A DNA stretch of 64,000 nucleotides from Sphingosinicella xenopeptidilytica (GTDB taxonomy: Bacteria > Pseudomonadota > Alphaproteobacteria > Sphingomonadales > Sphingomonadaceae): positions 496,001-560,000 of the forward strand of contig NZ_JBHTIK010000002.1 of assembly GCF_042676985.1 (NCBI RefSeq). Direction: 5' to 3'. The position numbers were made by a program, and so were the translations under genes. Below are positions 48,236 through 57,933 of the stretch, piece after piece (position 1 is the stretch's first letter; each line of letters starts with the position of its first letter). A model generated the notes under the pieces. That model ran no database searches. It saw only the letters and a list, made by a program, of their open reading frames with translations, and was not told the DNA's origin.

Positions 48236-49219
48236 ATGAACCAGACGACAGCCGGGGTCGCCGACGACCTCGATCCCGACATTCGCCGTTTCCAGCGCGA
48301 GATGGCCGCCGCCTACGGCCGTTACCCCGATTTCGACCGCCTGCCGCTCACCGAACGGCGCCGTATCGCGGAGGAGGTGCGTGCGCCGTGGGCCGCAGGC
48401 GGCCCGGTGATGCACAGCACCGAAACCCTGAACGTGGGTCCGTTTGGCGTTCGTATCCGCATCCATCGGCCGGACGCGCGACAGGTGCTGCCTGCGCTGA
48501 TCTATGTTCACGGCGGCGGCTGGACGCTGTTCAGCCTCGACACGCATGACCGCCTCATGCGCGAGTATGCGGCGCGGGCCGGCGTTGCCGTCGTGGGCAT
48601 CGACTACAGCCTGTCGCCCGAAGCGAAGTTCCCGCGGGCGCTCGACGAGATCGTTTCGGTGGTACGCTGGCTGCGCAGCGAGGGCGCGGCGCACGGGCTC
48701 GATCCGCAGCGGATCGCGATCGGCGGCGACTCGGCGGGTGGCAACCTTTCGGTCGCGGCCAATCTGGCGCTGCTTCGAGACGGTGATGCGCCGCTTTCCG
48801 CCATACTGGTGAACTACGGCGCCTTCGATCGGGAGTCGGTCTATCCGAGCTATGAGCGCTACGACGGGCCTGAATACAACCTCACGACCGCCGAGATGGC
48901 GGTGTTCTGGGCGAACTACCTGCGCGGGGCGCAGGATTTCAGCGACCCGCTGGCCTCCCCGATGAGGGCGGAGGTTGCGGGGCTGCCGCCGACGTTCTTC
49001 GCCGTTGCGGCCTGCGATGTGCTGGCGGACGAAAACAGGGCGATGGCGGACCGGCTGCGTGCCGCCGGCGTGCCGGTGATGCTTCGCGAATACGCGGGCG
49101 CGACCCACAGTTTTCTCGAAGCCGTGTCGATCTCGCCGCTGGCCGACCGTGCGTTTGCCGAAGCTTCGACGTGGCTGGCAGCGCAGATTTCTGCCAATAA
49201 TGATAATGACTCGCAATAA
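48236..49219 (+). CDS. HSL-family alpha/beta hydrolase
   Basis: The 327-residue esterase of the hormone-sensitive-lipase family has the oxyanion motif HGGGW and the nucleophile motif GDSAGG, with the acid residue in ACDVLADE and the histidine in GATHSF. It hydrolyses short acyl esters. It may be translationally linked to the permease. Its last codons overlap a Fur-box-like sequence serving the downstream receptor. Confidence 0.92.
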   Translation: MNQTTAGVADDLDPDIRRFQREMAAAYGRYPDFDRLPLTERRRIAEEVRAPWAAGGPVMHSTETLNVGPFGVRIRIHRPDARQVLPALIYVHGGGWTLFSLDTHDRLMREYAARAGVAVVGIDYSLSPEAKFPRALDEIVSVVRWLRSEGAAHGLDPQRIAIGGDSAGGNLSVAANLALLRDGDAPLSAILVNYGAFDRESVYPSYERYDGPEYNLTTAEMAVFWANYLRGAQDFSDPLASPMRAEVAGLPPTFFAVAACDVLADENRAMADRLRAAGVPVMLREYAGATHSFLEAVSISPLADRAFAEASTWLAAQISANNDNDSQ

Positions 49220-49220
49220 T
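49196..49220 (+). promoter_or_regulatory. Candidate Fur box upstream of the siderophore receptor
   Basis: AATAATGATAATGA followed by CTCGCAATAAT contains adjacent NATAAT hexamers and the GATAATGA core of Fur boxes. It lies 120 bp before the receptor ATG and overlaps the esterase stop codon. Confidence 0.55.
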
Positions 49221-49339
49221 GGCCTGATCGCGATACAGTTAGACCCTGCGCCGAAACGCCGTTCGGGCCCGGCGGGAGTAATCTCTGCCTCATAATCAAC
49301 AAGAGGTTCGAAACTTCATTTCATCGAAGGGGGAATGCA

Positions 49340-51523
49340 ATGACCGTTCATGACCGGACGCTGAAAACGCTGCTGCTTGCCGGGGCGGCACTTACAGGAT
49401 TCACTACGCTTCCCGCGATGGCACAGGAGGCCGCGCCGACGGGCGCTTCTCTCGAAACCACGCGCACCACGGTGGGCGGGGAAGAGATGATCGTCGTCAC
49501 CGCGCGCAACTATGTGCCCGAAGGCAGCGCGACGGCGAGCAAGACCGACATCCCGCTTATCGAGACGCCGCAGTCGATCTCGGTGGTGACGCGCGACCAG
49601 ATCGATCTTCTGAACTTCATCGATGCGCAGCAGGCCGTCCGCTACACAGCGGGCGTGTTCGGCGAGAACTACGGCCCCGATCTGCGCTTCGATTTCTTCA
49701 CCGTGCGCGGCTTCACGCCGAAGCAGTACATCGATGGACTCGCTGCGCCGATTTCGACCTCGATCTATTCGGTCGGTGTCGATCTCTACGCCTTTGAATC
49801 GCTCGACCTGCTCAAGGGCCCGGCCTCGGTGCTCTACGGCAACGCCCCTCCCGGCGGTATCTACAACCAGGTCAGCCGCCGCGCGCAGAGCGCCCTTGGC
49901 GGCGAGATCAGCGCCAAATACGGCGAGGATGATTACAAGCAGCTGGCTGCAACGGTGACCGGGCCGGTTTCCAGCTCGCTCGATGCCCGCTTCACCCTGC
50001 TTTACCGCGACCGCGATGCTGAGCGCGATCATGTGTCTGCCAAGCGGTTGACGGCGGCGCCGACCTTCACTTGGCGTCTTGGCGAAAGCACGTCGCTTAC
50101 CGGCCTCGGCTATTATCAGTACGACGAGGTCCGCGGCGATACGAACGGCTTCCTTCCCGTTTATGGAACGCTGCTCGACAACCCCATCGGCAAGGTGAAG
50201 CGGAGCGTCAACCTCGGCGATCCGAACAATCTTTATGAACGTCGGCAGTTCGCGCTCGGCTGGGATTTCCGGCATGAATTTTCGGAAAGCCTTAAATTCA
50301 GCTCGAACACAAAGTGGAGTGAATACAAGGAGCGGACTCCTACGGGCATCTACGGCGGCGGCGGTCTCGTAAACACCACCGATCCGCTTGATCCCAGTTA
50401 TTATCGTACCGTTCAGCAATACAATTTTAGCTATGCTGAAGATGTAAAGAGTTTTGCGACCGACAACCGGATCGACGTGAATTTCGCGACCGGAGGTGTG
50501 GAGCATAAACTGCTGGTCGGCGCCGATTACCGTAACGTCTACAACAAGGCGGATTTCGGCTTCATCTTCGCCAACACGATCGATCTGTTCGATCCCGTGT
50601 ACGCACCTCAGCTTGATTACACGCCCGGCTATGCATTTTCTTTCAACAACCAGCGCCTGAAGCAGACCGGCATTTATGCGCAGGATCAGGTTCAGTTTGG
50701 TAACTTGTACGTTACAGCTGGCGGACGATATGATTGGGTGAAGGTCAAGGCAATCGCAACCGGTGCTGAAACCAAGCAGGATAAGTTTACATACCGTTTG
50801 GGTGTCAACTATGTAGCCGAAAACGGCATCGCACCTTACTTGAGCTATGCGACTTCATTCGAACCCACAATCGGGACAAACGATCAGGGCGATCCCTATG
50901 ATCCAACCACGGGCCGTCAAATTGAAGGAGGGGTCAAGTATGATGCCCGAGGTCTGGGAGATGACATTAAATTGTTTGTTACGGCCGCGGCCTTCCAGAT
51001 CAAACAAAAGAATCTTGTTTCGTCGCAAGTAGGCTCTACTGGGGCGCCGATTGGCAATGTCCAATCTGGTGAGGTTGAAGTCTATGGCGGAGAGGTGGAA
51101 ATTGTCTCTCGCATCCGAGAGCAATTATCGATCAATGGATCGTACAGCTACAATCACAGCGAGGTGAAGAAGAGCCTCTTCGGTGATGCTGGTGCAGTCC
51201 TACCAACGACACCGAAACATAAGTTGTCGTTGTTCGTCGATTACACGATTCAGCAAGGTTCGCTCGGTGGTCTCGGGTTCGGGATCGGAGGCCGATATAC
51301 GAGCAAGAGTGCTGGTGGTCTCCCGAGCGGAGGTCCGGTGTTCTTGGGTGAAAGTGCGACGTTGTTCGATGCGATTGTCCACTATGATACGCCAGAATGG
51401 CGCTTTGCAATCAACGGGTCCAACATCTTTGACAAGGTGTACGTGGCGCGATGTGCGAGTGTGTCCGGCTGCACCTATGGCGCCGGTCGTCAGGTGATCG
51501 GAACGGTGACGCGCAAGTTCTGA
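49340..51523 (+). CDS. TonB-dependent siderophore-type receptor
   Basis: The 727-residue outer-membrane receptor has a signal peptide (cleavage near AMAQEA), a plug domain of the siderophore type (IETPQSISVVTRDQIDLLN, then LKGPASVLYGNAPPGGIYN) and a 22-strand barrel ending in a C-terminal Phe (GTVTRKF). The plug closely follows the FhuA/ferrichrome-type pattern. Base composition changes within the gene: the first 900 bp are GC-rich like the genome, whereas about 50280-51440 is clearly AT-richer with different codon use. A good AAGGGGGAA site precedes the ATG. Three amidohydrolase genes follow on the same strand, the first 44 nt after the stop. Confidence 0.93.
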   Translation: MTVHDRTLKTLLLAGAALTGFTTLPAMAQEAAPTGASLETTRTTVGGEEMIVVTARNYVPEGSATASKTDIPLIETPQSISVVTRDQIDLLNFIDAQQAVRYTAGVFGENYGPDLRFDFFTVRGFTPKQYIDGLAAPISTSIYSVGVDLYAFESLDLLKGPASVLYGNAPPGGIYNQVSRRAQSALGGEISAKYGEDDYKQLAATVTGPVSSSLDARFTLLYRDRDAERDHVSAKRLTAAPTFTWRLGESTSLTGLGYYQYDEVRGDTNGFLPVYGTLLDNPIGKVKRSVNLGDPNNLYERRQFALGWDFRHEFSESLKFSSNTKWSEYKERTPTGIYGGGGLVNTTDPLDPSYYRTVQQYNFSYAEDVKSFATDNRIDVNFATGGVEHKLLVGADYRNVYNKADFGFIFANTIDLFDPVYAPQLDYTPGYAFSFNNQRLKQTGIYAQDQVQFGNLYVTAGGRYDWVKVKAIATGAETKQDKFTYRLGVNYVAENGIAPYLSYATSFEPTIGTNDQGDPYDPTTGRQIEGGVKYDARGLGDDIKLFVTAAAFQIKQKNLVSSQVGSTGAPIGNVQSGEVEVYGGEVEIVSRIREQLSINGSYSYNHSEVKKSLFGDAGAVLPTTPKHKLSLFVDYTIQQGSLGGLGFGIGGRYTSKSAGGLPSGGPVFLGESATLFDAIVHYDTPEWRFAINGSNIFDKVYVARCASVSGCTYGAGRQVIGTVTRKF

Positions 51524-51567
51524 TTTGTATGCGTAAGCGTGGGGTGGGGCGGCAAATGGGGGATGAC

Positions 51568-53001
51568 ATGAACACACGCGGACAGCTCCGCCATGTCATC
51601 CTCGCGGTTGCCGCCGCAGCCCTCTTCGCGTCCCCGGTGGTCGCCGCGAAGAAGAAGGAGGAGGGGCGTCAATCCTCCCCTGTGTCTCCGTCCGCGCCGG
51701 ACCCGTGGCCGAGTACATACAGGCCGCTGCCGCGCGCGGACATGCTGATCACCGGCGCCACGATCCTCGATGGTGCCGGTGGTCGGCACGACGCGGCCGA
51801 CGTGCTGGTGCGGGACGGGCGCGTGGTCGCCGTGGGCCGCAATCTCGATGCGGGCGGTGCGGCGGTCGTCGACGGGCGCGGCAAATGGGTGACGCCCGGC
51901 ATCATCGATGTGCACAGCCATAACGGCACCTTCGTGGTGCCGCTCACGTCGGTCGACGAGCACGGTTCCGATGTGACCGAGATCAGCGATCCCAATGCCG
52001 CCGAGACATGGATCGAGCACGCGGTGAACGCGCAGGACGTCGCCTTCGATCGCGCGCTCGCCGCCGGTGTGACGACGCTGCAGATATTGCCCGGATCGAC
52101 GACGATCATCGGCGGGCGTTCGGTGGTTCTGAAAAATGTTCCCGCGATCACCATGCAGGGCATGAAATTCCCCGGCGCACCGCAGGGTCTGAAGATCGCC
52201 TGCGGCGAGAATCCGAAACTCTACTACGGCGGGCGTGGGAGTGCGCCGAACAGCCGCCAGGGCGAGCTTGCGATGTTCCGCGCCGCATTTTCCGCCGCGC
52301 AGGATTATCTCGAACGGTCGCGCGGCGAGAAGTCGGGCAGGGGCGGCGGTCATGGTGGCCCGAGGGGACCGCGCAATCTCGAACTCGAAACCCTTAGCGG
52401 CGTGCTCACCGGAGACATACGCGTGCAGGCGCATTGCTACCGCGCCGACGACATGGCGGTGATGCTGGGTCTTGCGCGCGAATATAATTTCCACATCGCA
52501 GCCTTCCACCACGCGACCGAAGCCTACAAGATTCCCGGGATGCTGCGCGAGGCGGGGACGTGCGCGGCGGTCTGGTCGGACTGGTGGGGCTTCAAGGTGG
52601 AAGCGCAGGACGCGATCCGCGAGAATGCCGCGTTCGTCGAGGCTGCGGGCGGCTGCGCGATGATGCATTCGGATTCGCCGCAGGTGGGGCAGCGCCTGAC
52701 CATCGAGGCTGCCAAGGCCGCGGGTGCGGGGCGCCGCGCGGGCGTGTCCTTGCTGCCGGAAACGATCATCCGCTGGGTAACGAGCAACCCCGCGAAGGCG
52801 ATGGGTCTGGACGACCGTATCGGCACGCTCGCGCCCGGCTACAACGCCGATCTCGTGCTGTGGTCGGGCGACCCGTTCAGCATCTATAGCCATGCCGACC
52901 GCGTCTACATCGACGGCGCACTCGTCTACGATCGCGCGAACCCGGCGTATCGGCCGCGCAGCGATTTCGAGATCGGCCGCACGGAGGCTGCACCGCGATG
53001 A
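51568..53001 (+). CDS. Exported amidohydrolase with intact metal motif
   Basis: The 477-residue protein has a signal peptide (AAAALFASPVVAAK) and an amidohydrolase TIM barrel. The first metal motif is intact: His116 and His118 in PGIIDVHSHNG. Later elements include FHHATEAYKIP and MMHSDSPQVG, with the closing LAPGYNADLVLWSGDPFS typical of imidazolonepropionase-like amidohydrolases. The substrate is unknown; candidates are N-substituted peptides or cyclic amides. ATG at 51568 follows GGGGGATGAC. ATGA overlap with the next gene. Confidence 0.87.
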   Translation: MNTRGQLRHVILAVAAAALFASPVVAAKKKEEGRQSSPVSPSAPDPWPSTYRPLPRADMLITGATILDGAGGRHDAADVLVRDGRVVAVGRNLDAGGAAVVDGRGKWVTPGIIDVHSHNGTFVVPLTSVDEHGSDVTEISDPNAAETWIEHAVNAQDVAFDRALAAGVTTLQILPGSTTIIGGRSVVLKNVPAITMQGMKFPGAPQGLKIACGENPKLYYGGRGSAPNSRQGELAMFRAAFSAAQDYLERSRGEKSGRGGGHGGPRGPRNLELETLSGVLTGDIRVQAHCYRADDMAVMLGLAREYNFHIAAFHHATEAYKIPGMLREAGTCAAVWSDWWGFKVEAQDAIRENAAFVEAAGGCAMMHSDSPQVGQRLTIEAAKAAGAGRRAGVSLLPETIIRWVTSNPAKAMGLDDRIGTLAPGYNADLVLWSGDPFSIYSHADRVYIDGALVYDRANPAYRPRSDFEIGRTEAAPR

Positions 53002-54263
53002 AACAGATGCTTGCCGCCCTCACGATGCTTGCGACGTTGCCCGCACATGCTGAAACCGTGGCGATCGTGAATGCGCGGGCGTGGACGATGACGGCGGAGA
53101 CGCCGATCGAGAACGCGATGATCGTGGCGCGCGACGGGAAGATTGTCTCGATTGCGGGCGCAGGCGCGGTTCCCGCGGGTGCGCGCGTGATCGACGCGGC
53201 GGGCCGTGTCGTGACGCCCGGCCTTGTCAACGCTGCGACGCAGCTTGGGCTTACCGAGGTTTCGGGCGCGCGTGAAACCAACGACCAGTCGGTGGCGAGT
53301 GGGGCGCTCGGCGCGGCGTTCGATGTCCAGTACGCGCTCAACGCCAATTCCACGCTCGTCGCGCAGGCGCGGGCAGATGGCGTGACCGAAGCGATGGTGT
53401 TTCCGGGCGGTTCCGCCTCCGCTCCGTTTCAGGGGCGCGGCGCGCTCGTGCATCTGCAGCCGGACGGCGACATTCTCGATCGCGCGCAGGCGGCGCTGTT
53501 CGTGCGCGTCGGCAGCGGCACGTCGGACAAGACGGGCGGTTCGCGCGCGGCGCAGTGGCAGCTTATCCGCAATGCGCTCGACGAGGCGCGCGCACCGCAG
53601 GGCATCGACCCGCGCGAGCGCCTGCTCGGCCGCCTCGACCGCGCGAGCCTTGCGCCTGTGCTCGATCGGCGCATTCCGCTGGTGATCGCCGCCGAGCGGG
53701 AATCGGATATCCGGCAGGCGATTGCACTTGCCGATGATTACGGCATTCGCATCGTCATCCTTGGCGGCGCGGAGGCGTGGCGCGCGAAGACGGACCTCGC
53801 GGCGAAGCGGATTCCGGTTATCCTCGATCCGATGCTCAACCTGCCGCTCAGCTACGACCAGATCGGCGCGCGCCTCGATAATGCTGCGCTGCTTTCGAAT
53901 GCGGGCGTGCGGATTGCGTTCACTGTGCCCGGCTTCGGCATTCATCTCAGCTACAATGCCGGATCGGCGCTGCGCGAAGGCGCGGGGATCGCTGCTGCGA
54001 ACGGGCTGCCCTATGCGGCGGCGCTCCGCGCGATCACGCGCAGCGGCGCGGAAATTTGGGGCGCCGACGACCGGCAGGGCAGCATTGCGCCCGGCAAGGC
54101 GGCCGATCTTGTGATCTGGGATGGTGATCCGCTGGAGCCCCAGTCCGGCCCGGCGATCGTGCTGATCGGCGGACGCGAGGCACCGGATGCGTCGCGGCAG
54201 GCGGCGCTGCGCGATCGTTACCGGCCGGGCGCCGAAACGCCATTGCCGCCGGCATACCGATGA
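52998..54263 (+). CDS. Exported amidohydrolase homologue lacking the H-x-H motif
   Basis: The 421-residue protein has a signal peptide (cleavage after AHA) and the amidohydrolase start and end strands (TVAIVNARAWTMT, SIAPGKAADLVIWDGDPLE). Where H-x-H should follow PGL, the sequence is VNAATQLG, leaving Ala80 and Gln82 in place of the histidines. Other metal ligands are also not obvious (AERESDIRQ). It is probably a non-catalytic partner of the preceding intact amidohydrolase, with which it overlaps by ATGA, although a metal-independent activity is not excluded. Confidence 0.85.
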   Translation: MKQMLAALTMLATLPAHAETVAIVNARAWTMTAETPIENAMIVARDGKIVSIAGAGAVPAGARVIDAAGRVVTPGLVNAATQLGLTEVSGARETNDQSVASGALGAAFDVQYALNANSTLVAQARADGVTEAMVFPGGSASAPFQGRGALVHLQPDGDILDRAQAALFVRVGSGTSDKTGGSRAAQWQLIRNALDEARAPQGIDPRERLLGRLDRASLAPVLDRRIPLVIAAERESDIRQAIALADDYGIRIVILGGAEAWRAKTDLAAKRIPVILDPMLNLPLSYDQIGARLDNAALLSNAGVRIAFTVPGFGIHLSYNAGSALREGAGIAAANGLPYAAALRAITRSGAEIWGADDRQGSIAPGKAADLVIWDGDPLEPQSGPAIVLIGGREAPDASRQAALRDRYRPGAETPLPPAYR

Positions 54264-57200
54264 AACGCTGCCTCATCCTCTCCGCGCTGATCGCGTGGCC
54301 CGCCGCCGCGCACGAGCCCGGCGAACTCGGACTTCCGATGCTGGCGCCTGCGGCACAGACCGGAACACCGGTCGCCGCCGCGCCGCGCATCCAGTCGCCG
54401 GGGCAGACGCTGCCGATGAAGCCCACGCGGCGCATCGCCTTCGAAACGCGCGAGGCGAGCTGGGCGTCGCTGTCGCTGTCGCCCGACGGCAGGACGATAG
54501 CCTTCGATATCCTCGGCGATCTCTATGTGATGCCGGTATCGGGCGGTCAGGCGAAGCCGATCGCGCGCGGCATGGCGTTCGAAACGCAGCCGGTGTTCTC
54601 GCCCGACGGCAAGTGGCTCGCCTTTGTCAGCGACCGCTCGGGATCGGAAAACCTGTGGGTGATGCGCCCCGATGGATCGGGCGCGCGGCAGATCAGTTTT
54701 CGCGACGAGGTTTCGCCGATCACCTCGCCGGCGTGGAGCGCGGACGGCAGCGCGCTCTACGTGACGCGGTTTCGGCCCGAACTCAACGCCTACGAATTGT
54801 GGCGGCACGCGCTCTCCGGCGCGGAGGAGCTGGTGGTGCCGGTGCGGTCGAGCCCCGATCAGGACCGCAGCGGCTTCCGGCATTCGGTTGGCGCCAATAC
54901 CTCGCGCGACGGCCGGTATCTCTATTATGCCGCGCTCACCGGCAGCATCAATTTCGACAGCGTTCCCGAATGGACGATCCGCCGTCGCGAGCTCGCGACG
55001 AGCGCGGAAAGCGTGATCCTGCCTGAACCGGCAAACCGGCGCGGCGGGCCCGCGGGCGCGTTCTTCCGGCCCGTGGTGTCGCCGGACGGGAAGATGCTGG
55101 CCTATGCGACGCATCACGACGGCGGCACCGCGCTTCACGTGCGTGACCTTGAAACGGGCACCGACCGGAGGCTCGCATTTCCGGTGCAGCGCGATCTCGC
55201 CGAGGCTGCGCTGTGGCAGGATCTGTTTCCCGGCTATGCTTTCACGCCCGATGGCAAGGCGCTGATCGTCGGCACCAATGGGCGGATCGAGCGCATCGAC
55301 GTCGCATCGGGAGCGCGGACGAACATCGCTTTCAGCGCGAAGGTCGACGTGGAACTGGGCACCCTGCAGGCGCCCGATATCCGACAGGAGACAGGCCCGG
55401 TTCGCGCGCGGCTGATCCAGACGCCGGTGCTGTCGCCGGACGGACGCACGCTCGCGTTCTCGGCGCTCGGCCGCGTCTATCTGATGCCCGCGGATGGCAG
55501 CGCGAAACCGCGCCGCCTGACCTCTGGCGGTGATCCCGAATTCCATCCCGCGTGGTCGCCGGACGGCAAGAGTCTCGCCTATGTCACGTGGACCGCGAAG
55601 GGGGCGGGACATGTCTGGATGGCACCGCTCGATGGCGCGCCACGTCGTTTGAGTGCTGCTGCCGATTATTACACGAACCCCGTGTTCACGCCGGACGGTA
55701 GTACCGTTCTTGCGCTGCGTTCGGCACAGGCGGCGCGACTGCTCACCTACATGGAATTCGGTAATCAGCGGCAGGCGGCGCTCGTGTCGCTCCCTGTGGC
55801 GGGTGGGACGGCGCGTGAAATCCTCTCCGACACGATGGGCGGCAAGCTGCATTTCGCGGCCAATCCCGGTGAAGTGTATCTGCAATTCGGGGACGGTCTC
55901 AATGCCGTCGATCTGACAAGCGGCAAGCGGCGGCGCGCGGTCTCCATCGTCGGGCCGGGCTATTATTTCATCGAGGGGCCGGTGCCGGTCGATGATGTCC
56001 GCATCAGCCCGGACGGGACGCACGCCATCGCGATCATCGCGCAGCAATTGCATCTCGTCGACCTGCGTGGGAATTCGGAAGGCAAGGTCGATCTTCTGAC
56101 GCCCGGCCCTTCGCATCGCCAGCTTTCCGATGTCGGCGCGGATTTTCTGGAATGGGCGGATGGCGGGCGCACGATCACGTTGGCGGTTGGATCGACGTTC
56201 TACAGGATGCCGCTCGATGGCACGAAACAGACGACGATGGAGATGGTCGTCGAGGTGCCGCGCGACACGCCTTCGGGGCGTCTGCTGCTGAGCGGCGCGC
56301 GCGCGATTACGATGAACGGCGACACTGTGATCGAGGATGCCGATATCCTGATCGACGGTGACAGGATCGCCGCTGTGGGCGCGCGCGGTTCGATTTCGGT
56401 TCCCGCGGACGCTGTGGTTCGCGACGTGCGCGGCAAGACGATCGTGCCCGGCTTCATCGACACGCACGACCATGTCGCGGACGTGCGCCGCGATGTGCTC
56501 GACATGCAGCCGTGGGGACCGGCCGAGCGACTAGCCTATGGCATCACGACGGCGTTCGATCCTTCCACGCTGACCATCGATGGGCTCGCCTACGAAGATC
56601 TGATCGATGCGGGTCTCGCGGTCGGATCGCGTATGCCTTCGACGGGGACGGCGCTGTTCTCGTTCAACCGGTTCGAGTCACTGGATGAGGTGCGCGCGGT
56701 GCTGCGCCGCTACCGGGATCATTATCGCACGTTCAACATCAAGCAGTATCAGGCGGGCAATCGCCGCGTGCGCCAGTGGATCGCGATGGCGGCGCAGGAA
56801 CTCGGAATGCTGGCGACCACCGAGGGCGCGCTGTCGCTGAAACTCGATCTCGGCCAGATCGCCGACGGCTACGGCGGCAGCGAACATGCGTTGCCGGTGA
56901 CGCCGCTCGGGCACGATGTGATCGAATTCGTCGCGCGCAGCGGGAGCGCCTATACGACGACGCTGGTGATCACCAATGGCGGCCCGCCGGGGCAGGATTA
57001 TTTCATCGCGCGCGACAACCAGCACGACGATCCGAAATACCGCCGCTTCACGCCGCACTTCGCGGCTGACACGAAGATGCGTTCGCAGCGCTGGCACATC
57101 GATTCCGACTACAGCTTTCCGGCGGTCGCAGCGGGTGCGGCGGCGATCCAGCGTGCGGGCGGTACGGTCGGGATGGGCGCGCACGGTGAGCTTCCTGGCA

Positions 57201-57511
57201 TCGGGTACCACTGGGAGATGGAAGCGCACACGATGGGCGGCATGACACCCACCGAGGTGCTGCGTGCGGCCACGATCGGCGGTGCGCGAACGATCGGGCG
57301 CGGCGCAGAATTCGGCAGTCTCGAAGCGGGCAAATATGCCGATCTCGTCATCCTCGATGCTGATCCGCGCACGGATATCCGCAATGCGCGCCGCATAGCG
57401 CAGGTGATGAAAAACGGCCGCCTCTACGACGGTGCCACGCTCGACGAGGTCTGGCCGCGCACACGGGCGCATGAGGCGCCGTGGTTCGGGACAAATGGAG
57501 ATGACAGATGA
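54260..57511 (+). CDS. Exported PD40 beta-propeller/amidohydrolase fusion
   Basis: The 1083-residue protein has a signal peptide (cleavage near AAAHEP), then TolB-like WD40/PD40 propeller repeats over about residues 65-640, each with an SPDGR/SPDGK-type turn (SLSPDGRTIAF, FSPDGKWLAFVSDRSG, WSPDGKSLAY). The amidohydrolase domain runs from about residue 660 to the end, with intact His736 and His738 (GFIDTHDHVADVR) and GMGAHGELPGIGYHWEM later. The propeller may bind an oligomeric peptide or the receptor's ligand. ATGA overlaps join it to both neighbours. Confidence 0.88.
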   Translation: MKRCLILSALIAWPAAAHEPGELGLPMLAPAAQTGTPVAAAPRIQSPGQTLPMKPTRRIAFETREASWASLSLSPDGRTIAFDILGDLYVMPVSGGQAKPIARGMAFETQPVFSPDGKWLAFVSDRSGSENLWVMRPDGSGARQISFRDEVSPITSPAWSADGSALYVTRFRPELNAYELWRHALSGAEELVVPVRSSPDQDRSGFRHSVGANTSRDGRYLYYAALTGSINFDSVPEWTIRRRELATSAESVILPEPANRRGGPAGAFFRPVVSPDGKMLAYATHHDGGTALHVRDLETGTDRRLAFPVQRDLAEAALWQDLFPGYAFTPDGKALIVGTNGRIERIDVASGARTNIAFSAKVDVELGTLQAPDIRQETGPVRARLIQTPVLSPDGRTLAFSALGRVYLMPADGSAKPRRLTSGGDPEFHPAWSPDGKSLAYVTWTAKGAGHVWMAPLDGAPRRLSAAADYYTNPVFTPDGSTVLALRSAQAARLLTYMEFGNQRQAALVSLPVAGGTAREILSDTMGGKLHFAANPGEVYLQFGDGLNAVDLTSGKRRRAVSIVGPGYYFIEGPVPVDDVRISPDGTHAIAIIAQQLHLVDLRGNSEGKVDLLTPGPSHRQLSDVGADFLEWADGGRTITLAVGSTFYRMPLDGTKQTTMEMVVEVPRDTPSGRLLLSGARAITMNGDTVIEDADILIDGDRIAAVGARGSISVPADAVVRDVRGKTIVPGFIDTHDHVADVRRDVLDMQPWGPAERLAYGITTAFDPSTLTIDGLAYEDLIDAGLAVGSRMPSTGTALFSFNRFESLDEVRAVLRRYRDHYRTFNIKQYQAGNRRVRQWIAMAAQELGMLATTEGALSLKLDLGQIADGYGGSEHALPVTPLGHDVIEFVARSGSAYTTTLVITNGGPPGQDYFIARDNQHDDPKYRRFTPHFAADTKMRSQRWHIDSDYSFPAVAAGAAAIQRAGGTVGMGAHGELPGIGYHWEMEAHTMGGMTPTEVLRAATIGGARTIGRGAEFGSLEAGKYADLVILDADPRTDIRNARRIAQVMKNGRLYDGATLDEVWPRTRAHEAPWFGTNGDDR

Positions 57512-57927
57512 GAATTATGACCGCGTTCCTTGCCTTGGCTCTCGCGTCGCCAGTGGCGGCGCAGACCGCGGCCGCGCCCAAGGAATTTCCGAAGAGCCTC
57601 GTTGAAATCTATCGCATCGCACCGGGGCAGCATGAGGCGTTTCTGCGCTTCATCGCGCGTACCGATGCCGTGAATGCCGAAGCCGGTTTGCCGCCGCGGC
57701 AGCTCTATGTGCACAGCGACGGCGAAGGATGGGACTTCATGCTGATCCAGCCGGCGGAAACGCCCGCGGACAAGCGTGCGGCGCTGGACGCGGCGTGGGA
57801 GAAGAGCGGGCTGCCGTCGGGCGCGGATTTCTTCTTCGAAATCCGCAAATACATTGCGGAGCACAGCGATACGTTTGCCAAGGGGCCGACGACGGCCGCG
57901 GACTTTCTCGCGTCCAAAGCGAAGTAA
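57508..57927 (+). CDS. Small exported protein at the end of the amidohydrolase operon
   Basis: The 139-residue protein has a signal peptide (MRIMTAFLALALASPVAAQ) and a compact alpha/beta body: SLVEIYRIAPGQHEAFLRFI, LYVHSDGEGWDFMLIQPAE and a helical end. The spacing of strands and helices resembles a ferredoxin-like dimeric barrel domain (NIPSNAP/ABM type), but I cannot assign a family. The ATGA overlap with the preceding gene supports a shared operon role. Confidence 0.75.
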   Translation: MRIMTAFLALALASPVAAQTAAAPKEFPKSLVEIYRIAPGQHEAFLRFIARTDAVNAEAGLPPRQLYVHSDGEGWDFMLIQPAETPADKRAALDAAWEKSGLPSGADFFFEIRKYIAEHSDTFAKGPTTAADFLASKAK

Positions 57928-57933
57928 CGTCGC

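Noticed and set aside
49220..49339. Heme-specific identity for the receptor at 49340
   Set aside because: The plug pattern fits siderophore receptors; no heme-receptor FRAP/NPNL motif is visible.
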